Position numbers and translations under genes: made by a program. This document shows positions 9,365 through 21,107 of a DNA stretch of 64,000 bases, in pieces (within the stretch, counting starts at the first letter, position 1; the number at the start of each line of letters is the position of its first letter). The stretch spans positions 1,116,001-1,180,000 of the forward strand of contig CM073203.1 of the NCBI GenBank assembly GCA_037042915.1, given 5' to 3'. The DNA comes from Auricularia sp. M13 (taxonomy: Eukaryota > Basidiomycota > Agaricomycetes > Auriculariales > Auriculariaceae). The notes under the pieces are model-generated. The model had not been told where the DNA came from. It was given only the letters and a program-made list of their open reading frames with translations, and did no database searches.

Positions 9365-10578
9365 GAGCGAGATGGAGGTGGGGAGAGGGAGAGGGAGAGG
9401 CGGCGCGGGGAGATTGTGCGGCGGCGCTGGAGGATCTGTGCGCATCGCAATGATCATCAGGGCTGTGCCCGCCCACTTCCTCTTGCGGAAGGCGCACAGC
9501 AGGAAGTCTGAGAATAGAGGAGTAGTGGGTGGAGGGACCGGACGGCCGGCCGGTCGAGTTGTATACCCGCCGGTTGAACGTACACTGTACACCGGTGTAC
9601 GCCCGCCGGGTCCCGCCGATGTGCGGCGGGTTTCTGCTGGTCAATGGCTGATATATACTGTTCCCTGCTGGACCTCGTCTTCAAACACTCCATCCTGACT
9701 TTGAGCATTATATTCATGCTGCTCAAGGACTCTGAGTAATATATCCATACAATCCTTGTCCTTGGAACTGCAAAAGAGGGTCCTGTATCTCAGCACTGCA
9801 TTCAGTAAAGGCATGGGGCTCTTTATAGCGTCTCACCCTCTCAATACAAAACTGGACTTTGCGGATGGATGCTCAATTTGAATTGAAGCGCTCGTGTCGG
9901 AGCGCCCGTCTCGGAACGTCATTTGGCACGCGTTGTTTACTGCAACGTGTTGCAACGCGAACCTGCGCGCCATTTGCGCCTGTTTGCGCGCGCAGCTTGA
10001 CTTCCTTCCGTTCCCACTGGCGCAGACTTGCCCTGCAAGCCTGCTCCTGTCCCGACTGCCGCTTGCTGGCCCGACTGCCTCTTGCCGGCTCGACCTTGTA
10101 TCGCCGTTCACCAGATATAGCCTCTGTTTCCACCGCCCCTCCGTATCCAGTCTTTGTCAGCCCGCTTTGGAAACGCATTCGGTACGCCCAGAGATCTTCA
10201 GGCGGTGACATTTGGTTGATATGTCCCTCACAGTGTGTACAAGTGCACCTTTGCCCAGTCCTTCGCCGTTGTTTGGCACTCCCCTGGATCAGTCAGCGTG
10301 CTTATCTCTCTGGTGCGCGCAACTGCCCAATGACTTTGGGACTCACGCTAAATATCATTTACAGTCTCTGAAAGTGAGCTCTGCCCTGGCACACTGTCTA
10401 CCACCGCACAAAGGTGTGTTTCACTCGGCCTTTGATTATACCCCGCTCATTTGCTGGGACAGTATCCTGCTCTCCAAAAAATACACTCTGCACGTGTTTT
10501 ATATTCTGGTCTGAAGGTGTGTCGCAAGCACCTTGATTGATTTTATAGATACTGACGCTTTGCATCTGCCAGCCTGCC
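9365..10578. other. Intergenic: promoter side of the cysteine-rich gene and left part of the KDZ block
   Basis: No supported gene. It includes a perfect palindrome at 9587-9600 and a TATATA run near 9651. Long plus-strand frames at 9859-10371 and 10212-10514 overlap each other and have no recognisable content. Upstream exons of the plus-strand gene starting at 10579 could lie here. Confidence 0.4.
9587..9600. promoter_or_regulatory. Perfect 14-base palindrome upstream of the cysteine-rich gene
   Basis: GTACACCGGTGTAC reads the same on both strands. It lies about 220 bases upstream of the minus-strand start codon at 9364 and could bind a dimeric regulator. The role is inference only. Confidence 0.3.
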
Positions 10579-13483
10579 ATGCCCGAGTTTCGAGAGCTCT
10601 TCATTATGACTCTCATGCTCACTTATATACTGCTCATGCGCCTCGGCCTTGCTTTTGGTGTCGACGCCATGAATCTAATTTCGCTCTGGGTCGATGCAAC
10701 CAACCCGGAGGTGAAGGCCAAAGCTCAACGCGAGGTCGACGAGTCTTCGCTCACCCCTGCTGAATTGTTACTTCGTTCGCGCATCCTCGCTCGCCTTCCG
10801 TACAAATTAAGCGCCGGCTCGAAGCTCACACGAGGGTCCAGCTGCGAGAAGGGTCGCAGCTTCGTTTGGCCCTCGGGTTTGGACGATCTATCCTCGCTCT
10901 GCCTGCAGGGCTTGAGCTTCACTGCGCGCTGTGTTGTCCTCAACTTTGGGTCGCGCATCCTGACCGTATGAATATCTTTCATCTTATTCTCACTTGATGC
11001 TGAACTGCCGTCGCCCATTTTCAGGTGCGCTTAATCAACCACACGTCCGTCCAAGTCTACCGTAAGAAGAAGTGGGAGCTTGCCCTTCGAGAAATTCCCG
11101 CTGTTGCGGTGCGTCCATGCAATTTCTGTACGGACTCAAGCAGACGCTTATGACATTCCTTTCAGAGTGCGCGCCAGTTCAAGATTGCCCTCGCGCTTGA
11201 GTTCCCCACATTTGTGATTGCGTTCCTATCTGCTGATCTTGTCTATGAGGTGCGCAACCATATTCCGTGCACCCTCCTTGCTCGTCCTGATGCCCTTGTA
11301 TAGCCTCATTGGTACACGTCAATGGACGAAATGCGTCAGCGCGAGCCAGCAGCCATCTCCGCTTATCCTGCTCGTATACCTCAGACGGCCGAGGAATTTG
11401 CGCCTCGATTGACCAAAGGATTCCGTCACCCGTCGCTGCATGCAACCGACTACGAAATCGTTTATACGAATTGGATTTCGGAGCGCCGCAGAAACCGCAG
11501 ACTCAAGCGCGACGACCCGGCCGTCTTGGTCATCCGCAAGTTTGAGCACATCTTTCCTGGTCAGGGTGTGTACAGCTCGTGTGAACTCCTCGGCAGGGCA
11601 GGTGCGTGCTTCTATTTTCTGCGTAACTAAGCTCCCTGAACGTATTGCTCAGGAATCTCTCCTACAATCACTGAGTTTGAGCTGTTCGAGTGCCCATCTC
11701 GCGCGTCCCGCCTGTTTGAAATCAATTACTCGTTCATCCTCGACTGCCAGGCCAATCTCTTCGATGCCGTTCGCCCGGCACTACACGACACTATTCTTGC
11801 CCCGACTGTGAAACAGCGTAAGCGGCTGGGTGCGGACTATTTCGCTGTATTTGGAAAGTGTCGCACGCGCGTCACCCAGCGTATGAGCCAACTGCAGGCA
11901 ATGTATCTGGTAAGATCTTGGTCTCCCATTTCAGTACAGTGTACTGTGACTGATAAATACCTAGGAGGACATTCGGAAGGGTGTCCCGGCTCGCTATGAC
12001 GTTTTTGAGCCGCTCTTCATGGCGACTGCATTTGAGAAGGACATTCACCTTGGACATCTCATTTTTGGCGCGGAATTATTTCCGCTGACCGGTTTGAACG
12101 AGTCTCGCGTAAACGATGGACCCTTATATAAGTTGTATGAGGCTGCAGGTGCGCACCACTATCTAACTTTTCGACTGCGCATCCCTGACATTTATTAGGA
12201 CTGCTTAACTCGCCCACCTACCTGTGCGACTCGCTATACACGCCAGCGCTTCCACAGCAGCGCCTCGCAGTTGCCTCTCCGATTCGCCTCTACGCGTTCC
12301 GTATCCCCACCAATCCAAAGCCCAAGAAGACCTCAAGATCTCCCGATACGGCGGATGACGCTCCAGCATCATCTGGCACCCGAAAGCGCAAGCATGGAGC
12401 AAGTTCAACATTGGCTGCCTGCAAGCGCCCACGGAAGTCTGCGCCCGCACTCAAGCAACCTGTCTTGGATGCTGATGATGTAGACGAGGTTCAAATCGAC
12501 ACGGCAACCTCTTTGGAAGACCCGGCGCGTTTTGTGCGTGGTGTGGTATGGTCCTTTGTGCCCCCACAGCCGCATGAGATTACGCGTCGTGCTCGTCCGT
12601 TTCAGTACGCTTTTCCATTTTAGTGATGTACATGACCCGGGCTGACGACTATCAGTATGCTTTCTGAAGACGACATGAAGGCAGCCTGCTTCGATACCGT
12701 TGTTTCCACCACCAAGCAAGTAGTTGTGGGACCACTCGAATGGTTTGGAAACGGTACAATCGTTGTCAATGGCAAACGGTGTGTATTGTATCCTCAAGCG
12801 CGGTCTTTACTGATTCTCATCCTGCAGTATTATCGTGGGCACATGCCCAGTCGATCCCGACGCATTCTCTAGTGATCGCTACAACCTTATTATCAGGCAG
12901 ATTCGGGCAAGAGAGCGCCGCCGCTTCGAGTCCCAAAATCCACGGAAGGCAAAGTCTGTGCTTCCACCGAGTGTCACTACCCGCATTCGACAGGAGATCT
13001 CTCAGCAGGCCAATGTGCGAAGTGCGCTTGAGCCGATTGTAAACCAGCCCTCGCCTCCAGCCTCATCCTCATCGACTGCTGTCTCCTCTCGGCGTCGTGT
13101 TCATGCCGATGCCCAGCTCGCCGCGACTTCCCAAACCCCCCTGCCGCGCCTGCGCATTCAGGCTCATCCTGTCTCTCATGTCCCTGGGAATCATGCGCCA
13201 CTTGCGCCCGTTGCAGAGGGTAGGCAACTTGCCAACTCTCTTCTTCATATTGTTGACGCACATTTTAGATATAAACGATGAGAACAGCGATGAGAACAGC
13301 GTTCCTGCTCAAGCTTTGGACGAGTTCGACGCAGAACTTGCTGATGTGGCACTTGCGCCGCTCGACTCCCTTCCTATGCGCCATGCAGTTTACGATTCAA
13401 CTGGACGTGGGCTTTGGCTAGGTGATGGTGAGGATGTAGATGAGGAAGATATGTATTCAGAAGACGAGTTTGAAACTGAATGA
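10579..13483 (+). CDS. Unknown 809-residue protein of the KDZ block
   Basis: Ten exons fit without a frame break: 10579-10965, 11025-11108, 11166-11249, 11304-11601, 11653-11909, 11965-12148, 12199-12604, 12656-12778, 12828-13219 and 13269-13483. All nine introns are 40-61 bases with GT donors (mostly GTGCGT/GTACGC-like) and AG acceptors. The N-terminus has a hydrophobic run (about residues 7-26). The middle contains RKKKWELALREIP and FEINYSFILDCQANLFDAV. A Lys/Arg-rich part follows (KRKHG, KRPRKS: possible nuclear signals), then RARERRRFESQNPRK. The C-terminus is acidic, ending DEEDMYSEDEFETE. I do not recognise the family. Its placement next to a KDZ-type transposase suggests element cargo or a transposition partner. 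Exons upstream of 10579 cannot be excluded, and the first exon is the least certain part. Confidence 0.65.
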
Positions 13484-14425
13484 GAACACGATTTTTGACT
13501 GTACGGAATGAATGGGGTGAGCAATTGGTGTCAATTATGTGGGAAGGAGATGACCGGACATGGCCAAACTTTGCCATTAAATGGAGTTAACACTCCCTTT
13601 GAGCTTTGTGGCGTTGTGGTTGCTTACAATTGACTCCCTGACAGGGGTGGCCTATGTGCGACGACGGCCGCACGGACTCGGACTTTGCCGGAGTGCGCGC
13701 TTCCGGTGCCTAAACGTCTGCACAGTAAAGCAGTTACATAGCTTGGTTAGCAACAATTGAACGGTGTATAATCGTCATCTATCCGGTGGGAAATCAGCGA
13801 ACAGAGCCATATAGCTGACGGTACTCCATCAAACATGTGCCGCTCTCTCACCGGTTACACGACGGCGTTCCACTGTGAATATGGTGCTGTGTGGTGTATT
13901 TACAGCAGAACTACGTCGGGTGTGCGATGGATGCCCACTAAATGGTTAGTGGGCCTTCAATGGATCTTCATTGGCTGCCGTCGGATGGTTGGTGTCCATG
14001 CACCAATCTCTCAACACACCTCCATTGGTATACCACTGTTTATGCACTGGTTATTCCCCGGAGAGACAGTGGCTTACCACAGGAAAGCTACTGCAAGTTC
14101 ACCGTGTTTTCGTCGTGGACCGGCGCATTCTCAGTGCCACTGCGCTGAAAATGCGCCGTCTAACCTGTGTACTTGCACTGCAGTCCAGTGATTATCTGGT
14201 GTGTAGCTGCCGCATGTGCGATGTATTAGCACTCATATTTCCAACGTGTAGTTCTGTGTTGGTGGTGGCAGTCAGGCAGTGAACAGTGCAAAGTGCGCAG
14301 AACATGCACCGCAAATTGGACATAGCTCTGACATTATTTATTAATCGACTGTGATGAAGATACATGCTGCTTTGAACATGGAACATTACCCACCAGCCGC
14401 AATGATACTGACCCTGTCAATTCTA
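13484..14425. other. Intergenic between the two outward KDZ-block genes
   Basis: No gene seen. It separates the 3' ends of the plus-strand unknown gene and the minus-strand transposase gene (convergent). It holds one copy of the ~42-base repeat at 13623. Confidence 0.5.
13623..13652 (+). repeat. Dispersed repeat, copy 1 (shortened)
   Basis: CTTACAATTGACTCCCTGA followed by a diverged GGGTGGCC. The longer copies are at 17005 and 17337. Confidence 0.6.
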
Positions 14426-16666
14426 TTATGAGGAGGAAGAACTCGAAGAACTCGACGAGCTGGAATCGTCATTGCTGTGTGCTTGAGCTGCCGCTGCTGC
14501 TGCTCGTGCTGCCTTTCGAGCAAGACGTTTCTTGACAACTTCGGTGTGAAGATAAAATAGCACATGAACGACAAAGTCGTGCGATGAGGCAGACATTTGC
14601 TCGAGCAGTGCCTTGTACCGGTCTAGCCATGAGTTGAACTGTTCTGCTGTCTCCAGATTGAATGCGCGTGCACGATGAACAGTGCCATCATTGTCGGTTC
14701 GCTCGATGACCAAGTCAGGCTGTGAGCCATCCAGTGGTGCAGGATTGCAGAAAGTCCGACAGAGCTCGTCGTCGGCGCGATGTCCGATATAGTGCCATGT
14801 GTTAACAACAAAACGAGTGGTGGTGAGCCAAGAAGAGTCCGGATATGATGTAACGAGGTGTGCGAGCAAGACACAGGCCTTATCGTAAGCCACGAATGAA
14901 GGATGCAGCTGTGGATGAGGCGCCCATGTCTTGAAGAGAAAGCGCGCCACGTCGCCAGAGGACTCGGAGTTGTAGAACTTATCCCAGGCTATAGGGTAGC
15001 CACAGGCCCATTGGATAGTCTGAATGCAGTACACAGTGCGCGGGCGGAACAAGTGAGTCACCCTGTGACCTTCGAGACCATCGACGTCGGGCAAAGATGG
15101 GCGCAGTTGCAGTCCAGGCTCGCCTTCATCCTGCGCGCGAACTTGTTGCCTGATGACGCGCTGTACCCCAGCAAAGTTGAGTCTTCCAAATCGTCGCTGG
15201 TATGCCTTGAAGAATGCCACATGCTCTGGTACAGTGCAAACGAGAAACTTCCGACCGCGATCTACAGCGCGAGGTCGACCGCACGGTATGATCGCACAGA
15301 TGTCGTCGAAGCCTTGCTCCTCATGGTTCGCACAGAATCGCCCATCCCTGTAATTTTTCAGAGCTCCCTTGCAGCCGTTGACAGCGCAAATCTAGATTTT
15401 ACGTCCTCTCAGCAAGCGCAAGATGTGAGAGACAGAAAATGTAACGTACCGAGTGTTGAATGACTTTACCATCCATGACTGCCATAGTAATCTGGCGCTG
15501 TGCACCATCTTCAGGAGCGTCCTGTACCGGCAGGCGAAGCTGGGGCTGAGGAGGGTGGTTGTTACCTTCGACTGGAGGCTAGGCACAGTTCAGTCGAAGT
15601 GAAAACAATTCAGCACCTGTAGGCTGAAACACGAAACACGTACCACTTCCTGATCTTCGTCTGCACCAACGACCAGGTTTCCATCACCGAGCACTGCTTG
15701 CGGCTGGTTTGCATCGCGGTAGCGCTTCGGATGGGTGCATTCATCGCAGTGATGTTCGAATGCGCCAGGAGCAGTTCCACCATCTCTTCCGATGGCGTCC
15801 ACCACATCAGACATAAGCTGCTTTGTGTTCGGATCCATTTTGCACTCGAAGTCCTCCAGCTTGCCATGCGCTAACAGTAGACGCCGAGCAAAGTGTTCCG
15901 CAAACATGCGCTGAACTTGGCGAATCGTAATGACTGGAGCACCGGTCGGACGGCAGTCATTCAAGTATGTGGCAAAGCTCGACCACCCAGTATGCAAGTG
16001 GAGGAAAGCAGACTCCTGCATTAGCGCCACCTCGCGCTGGACCCAGAGCTGGTCCGATTTCGAGATATGAAGATACAGCGGATCTGGTTCCAGTCGCAGG
16101 GTACGACCAGCAGCACCAATGTCATTAGGAACCCGCACAGAAATGCGATCTGGCCAATAAATGGTGCGGCAAGCTGCGCAATATGCGCTGACAAGAATGG
16201 CAACTGTGCGTGTTAAGTCGGCTTTGAGAAGATGGACGAGATGTGCATCGTCCCGGCGACGCAATGGAGGGTGTTCGGCGCAGCGCGGGCAATTAAGGTG
16301 AGGAGTACATAAAACAGAGGGCACTGGCGAGAGAAGGGAATGCTGTTCAGCGTCCAGGATATCAGCAAGTCGTGCAAAGTCTGTAACGACATCGTCGATA
16401 ATGCCTTCGCGCATTGCGTCGCCAGCATTGGTAGCCTCGGGTACTGTATCGTCGCCGAGGAGAAGGCGCAGTGCACTTCGAAGCGACGTTATCCATGCAG
16501 GTGTGGCATTGTGCCTCCGCGCAGTTGCAGCTTGATTTGTATGCAAGCGCAGAAGCGGCAGTAACGTGTGCACGCTGCCTAGCAGGTAGAGAGCAGTGCG
16601 AGCAGGATATGTCTGTGGAAATAAGAGGTCTAGGATATCGCAAAGCTGCTGTACTGTGAGCGCCAT
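14426..16666 (-). CDS. KDZ-type transposase with CxC5/CxC6 cysteine clusters
   Basis: Three exons: 15644-16666, 15450-15578 and 14426-15391. The introns are 65 bases (15579-15643) and 58 bases (15392-15449); all exon lengths are multiples of three, giving 705 residues. An N-terminal helical region (MALTVQQLCDILDLLFP) comes first. Next is a CxC5-like cluster (CPRCAEHPP ... YCAACRTIYWP), then HHCDECTHP and TMAVMDGKVI. A CxC6-like cluster follows: ICAVNGCKGALKNYRDGRFC and on to CAIIPCGRP. The C-terminal half has FVAYDKACVLLAHL, WHYIGHRADDELCRTFCNP and AFNLETAEQFNSWL, the pattern I know from KDZ transposases and their cysteine clusters. The D of VMDG, the D of AYDKAC and the E of NLETAEQ are candidate catalytic residues (inference). 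A run of 12 serines ends the protein. The reading frame is fully open, so this copy may be active or conserved by selection. Confidence 0.85.
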
Positions 16667-17004
16667 TGTGCAGTGGTTGGGAGTGGTCGTTGCGAAGGTA
16701 GAGGAGCTAGCGGACACTATTGCGCGATCATCCGATCTTCCGCTCCTGCTCCAAACCACTCTGAACCAAATGACCTTCACTTATTACCGTCATGTTGCAT
16801 TCATTTGCGCTCTCAGAGCTTAAACCTGGATATGCTAAGATATCTGTTTTCTTCTGAATCACACGTCGGTATATTCCGAAGTCCGGATGCATATCAGCCT
16901 GCCAACGCGAGCAAAGCGCATGGACAACCAGATGTCCGGGCATGCTGATATTTTCCTCAAAATTGGGAAATAGCCTAAAATACTCAACTATGGTGTCTTT
17001 GAAG

Positions 17005-17046
17005 CTTACAATTGACTCCCTGAGTGGGCTAGTCATAACGCCAATG
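17005..17046 (+). repeat. Dispersed repeat, copy 2
   Basis: CTTACAATTGACTCCCTGAG then TGGGCTAGTCATAACGCCAA. Nearly the same as the copy at 17337. Confidence 0.75.
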
Positions 17047-17336
17047 CGTCTGAGAAGGTGTAATTGCCGCTTTTGGAAGTCTTGACAAATAGCTCAGACA
17101 GTCTTAAATAACCTAATGTAAATGTGTTTCAGGTGGTGTAGAATGCATGAATACAGAATTCAATTACAGTTATTTGCGGAAGGAGATCGGTGCACATGAG
17201 CGGAGTCCAAATCTCCGGATCTATATGGCGATTGGATTGCGAGAGCTAAACTTGAACACCCAAACGTCCGGACATGCTATAAATGTCTCAGAAATTGCGC
17301 AAGACACTATACTGCTCATATGTGGTGTTTTTGTGG

Positions 17337-17378
17337 CTTACAATTGGTTCCCTCTGTGGGCTAGTCATAATGCCAATG
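17337..17378 (+). repeat. Dispersed repeat, copy 3
   Basis: CTTACAATTGGTTCCCTCTG then TGGGCTAGTCATAATGCCAA. Copies 2 and 3 lie upstream of the transposase start, copy 1 downstream of its stop. Confidence 0.75.
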
Positions 17379-17545
17379 TTGCGGTGTACAGCTCGGCATA
17401 CTTTGTGTACAGCTCGGCATATTTTATGCAATTTACGATTTCCGGTGTGTAAGACATGGGCATAGTGTTGCATATAAGGAGGCATAGAAGGCATAGAAGG
17501 CATACAGTGAGACAAGGCGAGCGAGCGAGGAATCAGAACCAAGCT

Positions 17546-19756
17546 CTAGAGGTCAAGGCTGTCGCTGTCAAACTCTTCGAAGTCTAACGACCTCTTCTTC
17601 GTTAGGCGTGCGAGTTTTCTCTTTGGGATCTTGACATAGCTGATTTCGTCGTCGTCGTCGTCGTCGTCGGACGCATCCCTGCGGTCCTTGCGCTTCCGAT
17701 CTTTTGAGCTGCTGGCCCTGCTGCTTTCGCCTCGTCCACCACGCTCTTCACGTCTGTGGGACGTTGACGATGATGCATGTTTGACGGGATCGTTCCCGTC
17801 AAAAGTCTGCTCGAGATCATCTACGTCGATTTTAGCACCCTTCTCCAAGACGGCAGTGCGCATGGTGGTAAATGTCTGGTGCGACATGCGACCAAACTTA
17901 GCGGCAAGTCTTTCGTCATCAGGTGACTCCACCCAGTCGAGAATGGGCTGGAGACGCCTGAGGATGTTGGGGGGTGCATTCCGAGGAGCGGTAAACGCTT
18001 GCTGATCCTCCGAGGCCGTAGTGTGCTTGAGGCCAAGCGCAAGTCGAACCGCCTTGATGGTAAAGTGACCACCAGCCCAGCGCTCATTATCAGCTAAAAT
18101 TATTGGTATCAACTGAATTTAAGCGTAAGGTAGTATCCCGAAACGCACCAGGCCAATCGAATGGGATGTCGTACGCAAAGTTCGTGAGACTCTGCTTCCA
18201 GTCCTTGATTACGTCCAATGCCTTGCGCACATGCAGGTAACGAGCCAAGCGCTGGCTCATAACCTCTGCCTTGGAGCTCATCCAGACAGGTACGTCATTG
18301 TCGGTGAAGTACGCGGCAAGCGCACGATGGAACTCCGGTTTGCCGTCGAGATTCTGCAGATCAGCCGCAGCCTTCGCCGCTGCTGCAATGGGTGTAGGAG
18401 CAACGTGAGAGGCAGGCTGCGGTGGAACCTGGGTAGTGGGGGGTTTAGCCACGCCTGCCTGGGTAGCTGGGGGCGCTGGAGGTGTGCTGGTGGGATTGGC
18501 ATGTGTGGGCCCCGACGCGTTCGCAGTGTCACCTCCGGAAGGCTCAAAGCCGGATGAGATATATCAATCACAATATTACAAAACACAGCGACTCACAGCA
18601 TGGTAAAATAGATCGAGCTCGTAGTTATCGCCGTTCTTTCTGACAAGGTGACGCTTCGCAGCCTCGAGATGGGAAAACGAAGTATAATCGCCCTGCAAAA
18701 GCTTTGGAACAGAGCCTACGTCACGCATGCGCATTGACTCGTGGTTGCAGACTTGAATGCGGCCGCGAAGTCCTGGGAGCATGAGATTGTAAAATGCACT
18801 CAGTGAAACTGCTCTGTTGCCTGCCAGCGCGCTCATCACTCACCCTTGAGCGGCGAAGCATTGTGGGCTGAGACACCACTGAAAACATCGTCAAGCTGCA
18901 CAAAGAGCTTCTCCTCCCCATCGGCTGCGGGAGCAGCCTTTCCCTGCGCATTGAGGGGATGGACACCCTCCTGAAGTGGGACGAGCATCTCCTGGACCTT
19001 ATCCCCACTGAGAATGCCATGGAGGAGAACATTGACTGCGTAAAAATACGTAAGTGTCAAAAATAAAAGTAAGAACCGGCCATTAAAGCATGCCTGTTTT
19101 TTTCGAAGGAGTAACAGGCAATGGGGGAAGTTGCAGGTTCGCCGCCTCATTGTCTGAACCCACTGGAGTAGAAATGGGATTCTCGACATCGAGCGGATTG
19201 TTTGGCTTGCCGAGAGTGTTGTCACTCTTACTACCCGCGGGAGGAGCGGGAGGAGGTTGAGTCGGATCTGGAAGATTAATTAACCAACATTGTCACCATC
19301 GCACAGAGCGCAGTGCCGACGTACCCTGAGCAAAGTGCACTTTCTTCGAGCTGGTAACAGCAAGCCCAGGTGGATCACTGGTCATGTTCCGCTTAAGAAG
19401 TGCCGCCATAGCACTGTGGCAAAGTGAGTGGTAGTTGCATGATAAGCATTAAGCGCGCACGGAGTAGGATTAGAAGTCAATTTAGCCGCCTCAGCGTCTT
19501 GAGCGGCCTTGTCAGTGCTGATGGTGCGGGGTTTGGCAGCTTCGACCACTCCGTTGCCGTAGAGATGCTGATAGAGAGGGTCCTTGCTCAGCTTGTCCTT
19601 CTGCTCCCTGAGATGCGCCTCCAGTGGAATCGTGTATGTAGCCTTGCGCTTTGAGTGCCCTGGACAATCAACACCAAGAGCGTCCTTAAGCTTGATAAGG
19701 CCAGCGATTGGCATGTTCTTGAGGATGTCACGGGGCTCGATGTTGCTGGACGACAT
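17546..19756 (-). CDS. Unknown multi-exon protein of the KDZ block
   Basis: I read a spliced protein starting at 19756 (MSSSNIEPRDILKNMPIAG). It continues through PLEAHLREQKDKLSKDPLYQ, MAALLKRNMTSDPPGLAV, a Pro-rich linker, VNVLLHGILSGDKVQEMLVP and AFYNLMLPGLRGRIQVCNHE. Then come FHRALAAYFTDNDVPVWMSS, ADNERWAGGHFTIKAVRLAL and a C-terminus with seven aspartates and KIPKRKLARLTKKR. Exons join in frame through about six short introns. One intron near 19048-19105 fits best as GC-AG (donor CAGGCATGC). Another near 18808-18842 would be only about 35 bases, so that junction is doubtful. The Asp run is encoded by a GTC/GAC trinucleotide tract at 17648-17669. The family is not recognised. It is transcribed in the same direction as the transposase, about 0.9 kb upstream of it. 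An in-frame ATG at 19792 would add 12 residues. Confidence 0.6.
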
Positions 19757-21102
19757 GGTGCGCTTGGGATGATGCAGGGAATGGGGATTCACGCGGAGAA
19801 TAGATATTGATCCCGTCTTCGTGGCCTGTTTAGACGTTGGCTGCTGTGAGAGGTTTGTTCAGGGCTCAAAAGTGTAATCTCGACACCTTCTTCCAAATGA
19901 GTCACTGGCATAGTCCAGCAGTCCTGTAAAGAAGCAATTGGTGTTGAAACACACCAATATGACTTGCTACATTGCAAGGACTCAGGATCCCAACTGAATA
20001 AACCTCCCTTAATGCGTGGGAATGAGATTTTCTCTCTACCAGAAGTTGTATGGTTACAGGTCAACGAATGACGGTGATTAACTGGTGCATGACGTCGGAT
20101 CTTCGGCGGGTTCCGGGCGTCGGTTTACCTCCGAGCTTACTACTGGGCCGGTCGACCATCAAACCCCGGGAGACTCCGAGCGACCGGTCGGCCGGTCGAC
20201 CATCACTCCCGGCGGACTCCGAGCGGTCGACCAGCGTCACTTTCAGGGATGTCACGACAACAGCTCGACTGCGTTTGCCCTTGTACGCTCGAATTAATAA
20301 AATATACACTTGAATTTGGGACATAGGATTTAACTTTGAATTTTTTGCGCAGTCATGTGGAGAGGAGGTTGTGAGCAGACTGCAATTTTTCGAGCATCAC
20401 AAGCCCGGATCGGAACAGCGGATGCAACACGTGCTAAGTCCGCCTCCGCTTTTCTTCCTCCCACGTCGACGGACCGTGCGCGCTGCAGCGCGCACTGCGC
20501 ACCGTTCGTCTCCCCGCTCACCACCCACCGAAGCGCGCTGCCTGCGCTGCCGCGCTCTAGGGCGGCGTCGCTGCATGCATGCGCGACTGAGCGCTGCGTC
20601 AGCGCTGCGCTCACTGGATCCGCCAGGCTGCCGTGCGTCGTGCTGCGGGCATGCTCGCCTCTGGCGACTTGGGGCCGGCGCCGCAGCTGCGTCACGATTA
20701 CGTCGAGCCCACGAGCACGGTCTTGTCGACGCCGGCCATGCAGCTGCGGCGTGCGCGCGGCGGGGGCTGCACGACTTTGCTCGCCGTTGCACGCCGGCCG
20801 GCGTGCTGGATGACCCCGCCACCCTTCCCCCCCCTCCCTGTTCTTCCCTTCACCGTCCCCTATGCGCGCCCTTGATTTCCTGTATTCACGAGGCCGTCCG
20901 TATGCTATATTAATATACTAATATGTAATTTCACCTTTTATGTGCTCTATCCATTTAATTCACGCGCTGTACAGCGTCACCGTGGCTCTGTTGGGCGCAC
21001 AGTAAGTTACCTAGTGCATTCATGTACTATCCAGGGATTTAAGCACTGTACATAAGACGAAGCGGTGATAAGAGCAAGCTCCGTCGACCTCGTATAATAT
21101 GT
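19757..21102. other. Gene-free stretch left of the retrotransposon
   Basis: No supported gene. It contains a short tandem repeat at 20146-20233. A GC-rich segment (20400-20870) has overlapping open frames on both strands, and none looks like a protein. Confidence 0.45.
20146..20233. repeat. Two-copy tandem repeat, unit 44 bases
   Basis: Both units start GGCCGGTCGACCATC (20146 and 20190) and carry GACTCCGAGCG later on. Each contains the palindrome GGTCGACC. Confidence 0.75.
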
Positions 21103-21107
21103 GAGAC

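Larger units (their letters stand above)
16667..17545. other. Intergenic with a partial internal duplication
   Basis: No gene. Two related segments, about 16885-17046 and 17205-17378, share landmarks in order: CCGGAT, a GTCCGG(G/A)CATGCT box, TGGTGT, then the ~42-base repeat. This looks like a decayed duplication of about 170 bases. Confidence 0.5.

Noticed and set aside
9859-10514. Two overlapping plus-strand frames (170 and 100 codons)
   Set aside because: No recognisable content and no splice join to the gene at 10579 that I could support.
10579-13483. TET/JBP dioxygenase, a known cargo of some KDZ elements
   Set aside because: I looked for the HxD...H...R pattern of iron/2-oxoglutarate dioxygenases and did not find it in this protein.
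9365-20330. Terminal inverted repeats and target duplication of the KDZ block
   Set aside because: Comparing the two border regions by eye gave no convincing inverted pair, so the element ends are left open.
20355-20913. GC-rich open frames on both strands (up to 180 codons)
   Set aside because: Frames on opposite strands are open together, which reflects GC content; no domain or intron structure seen.
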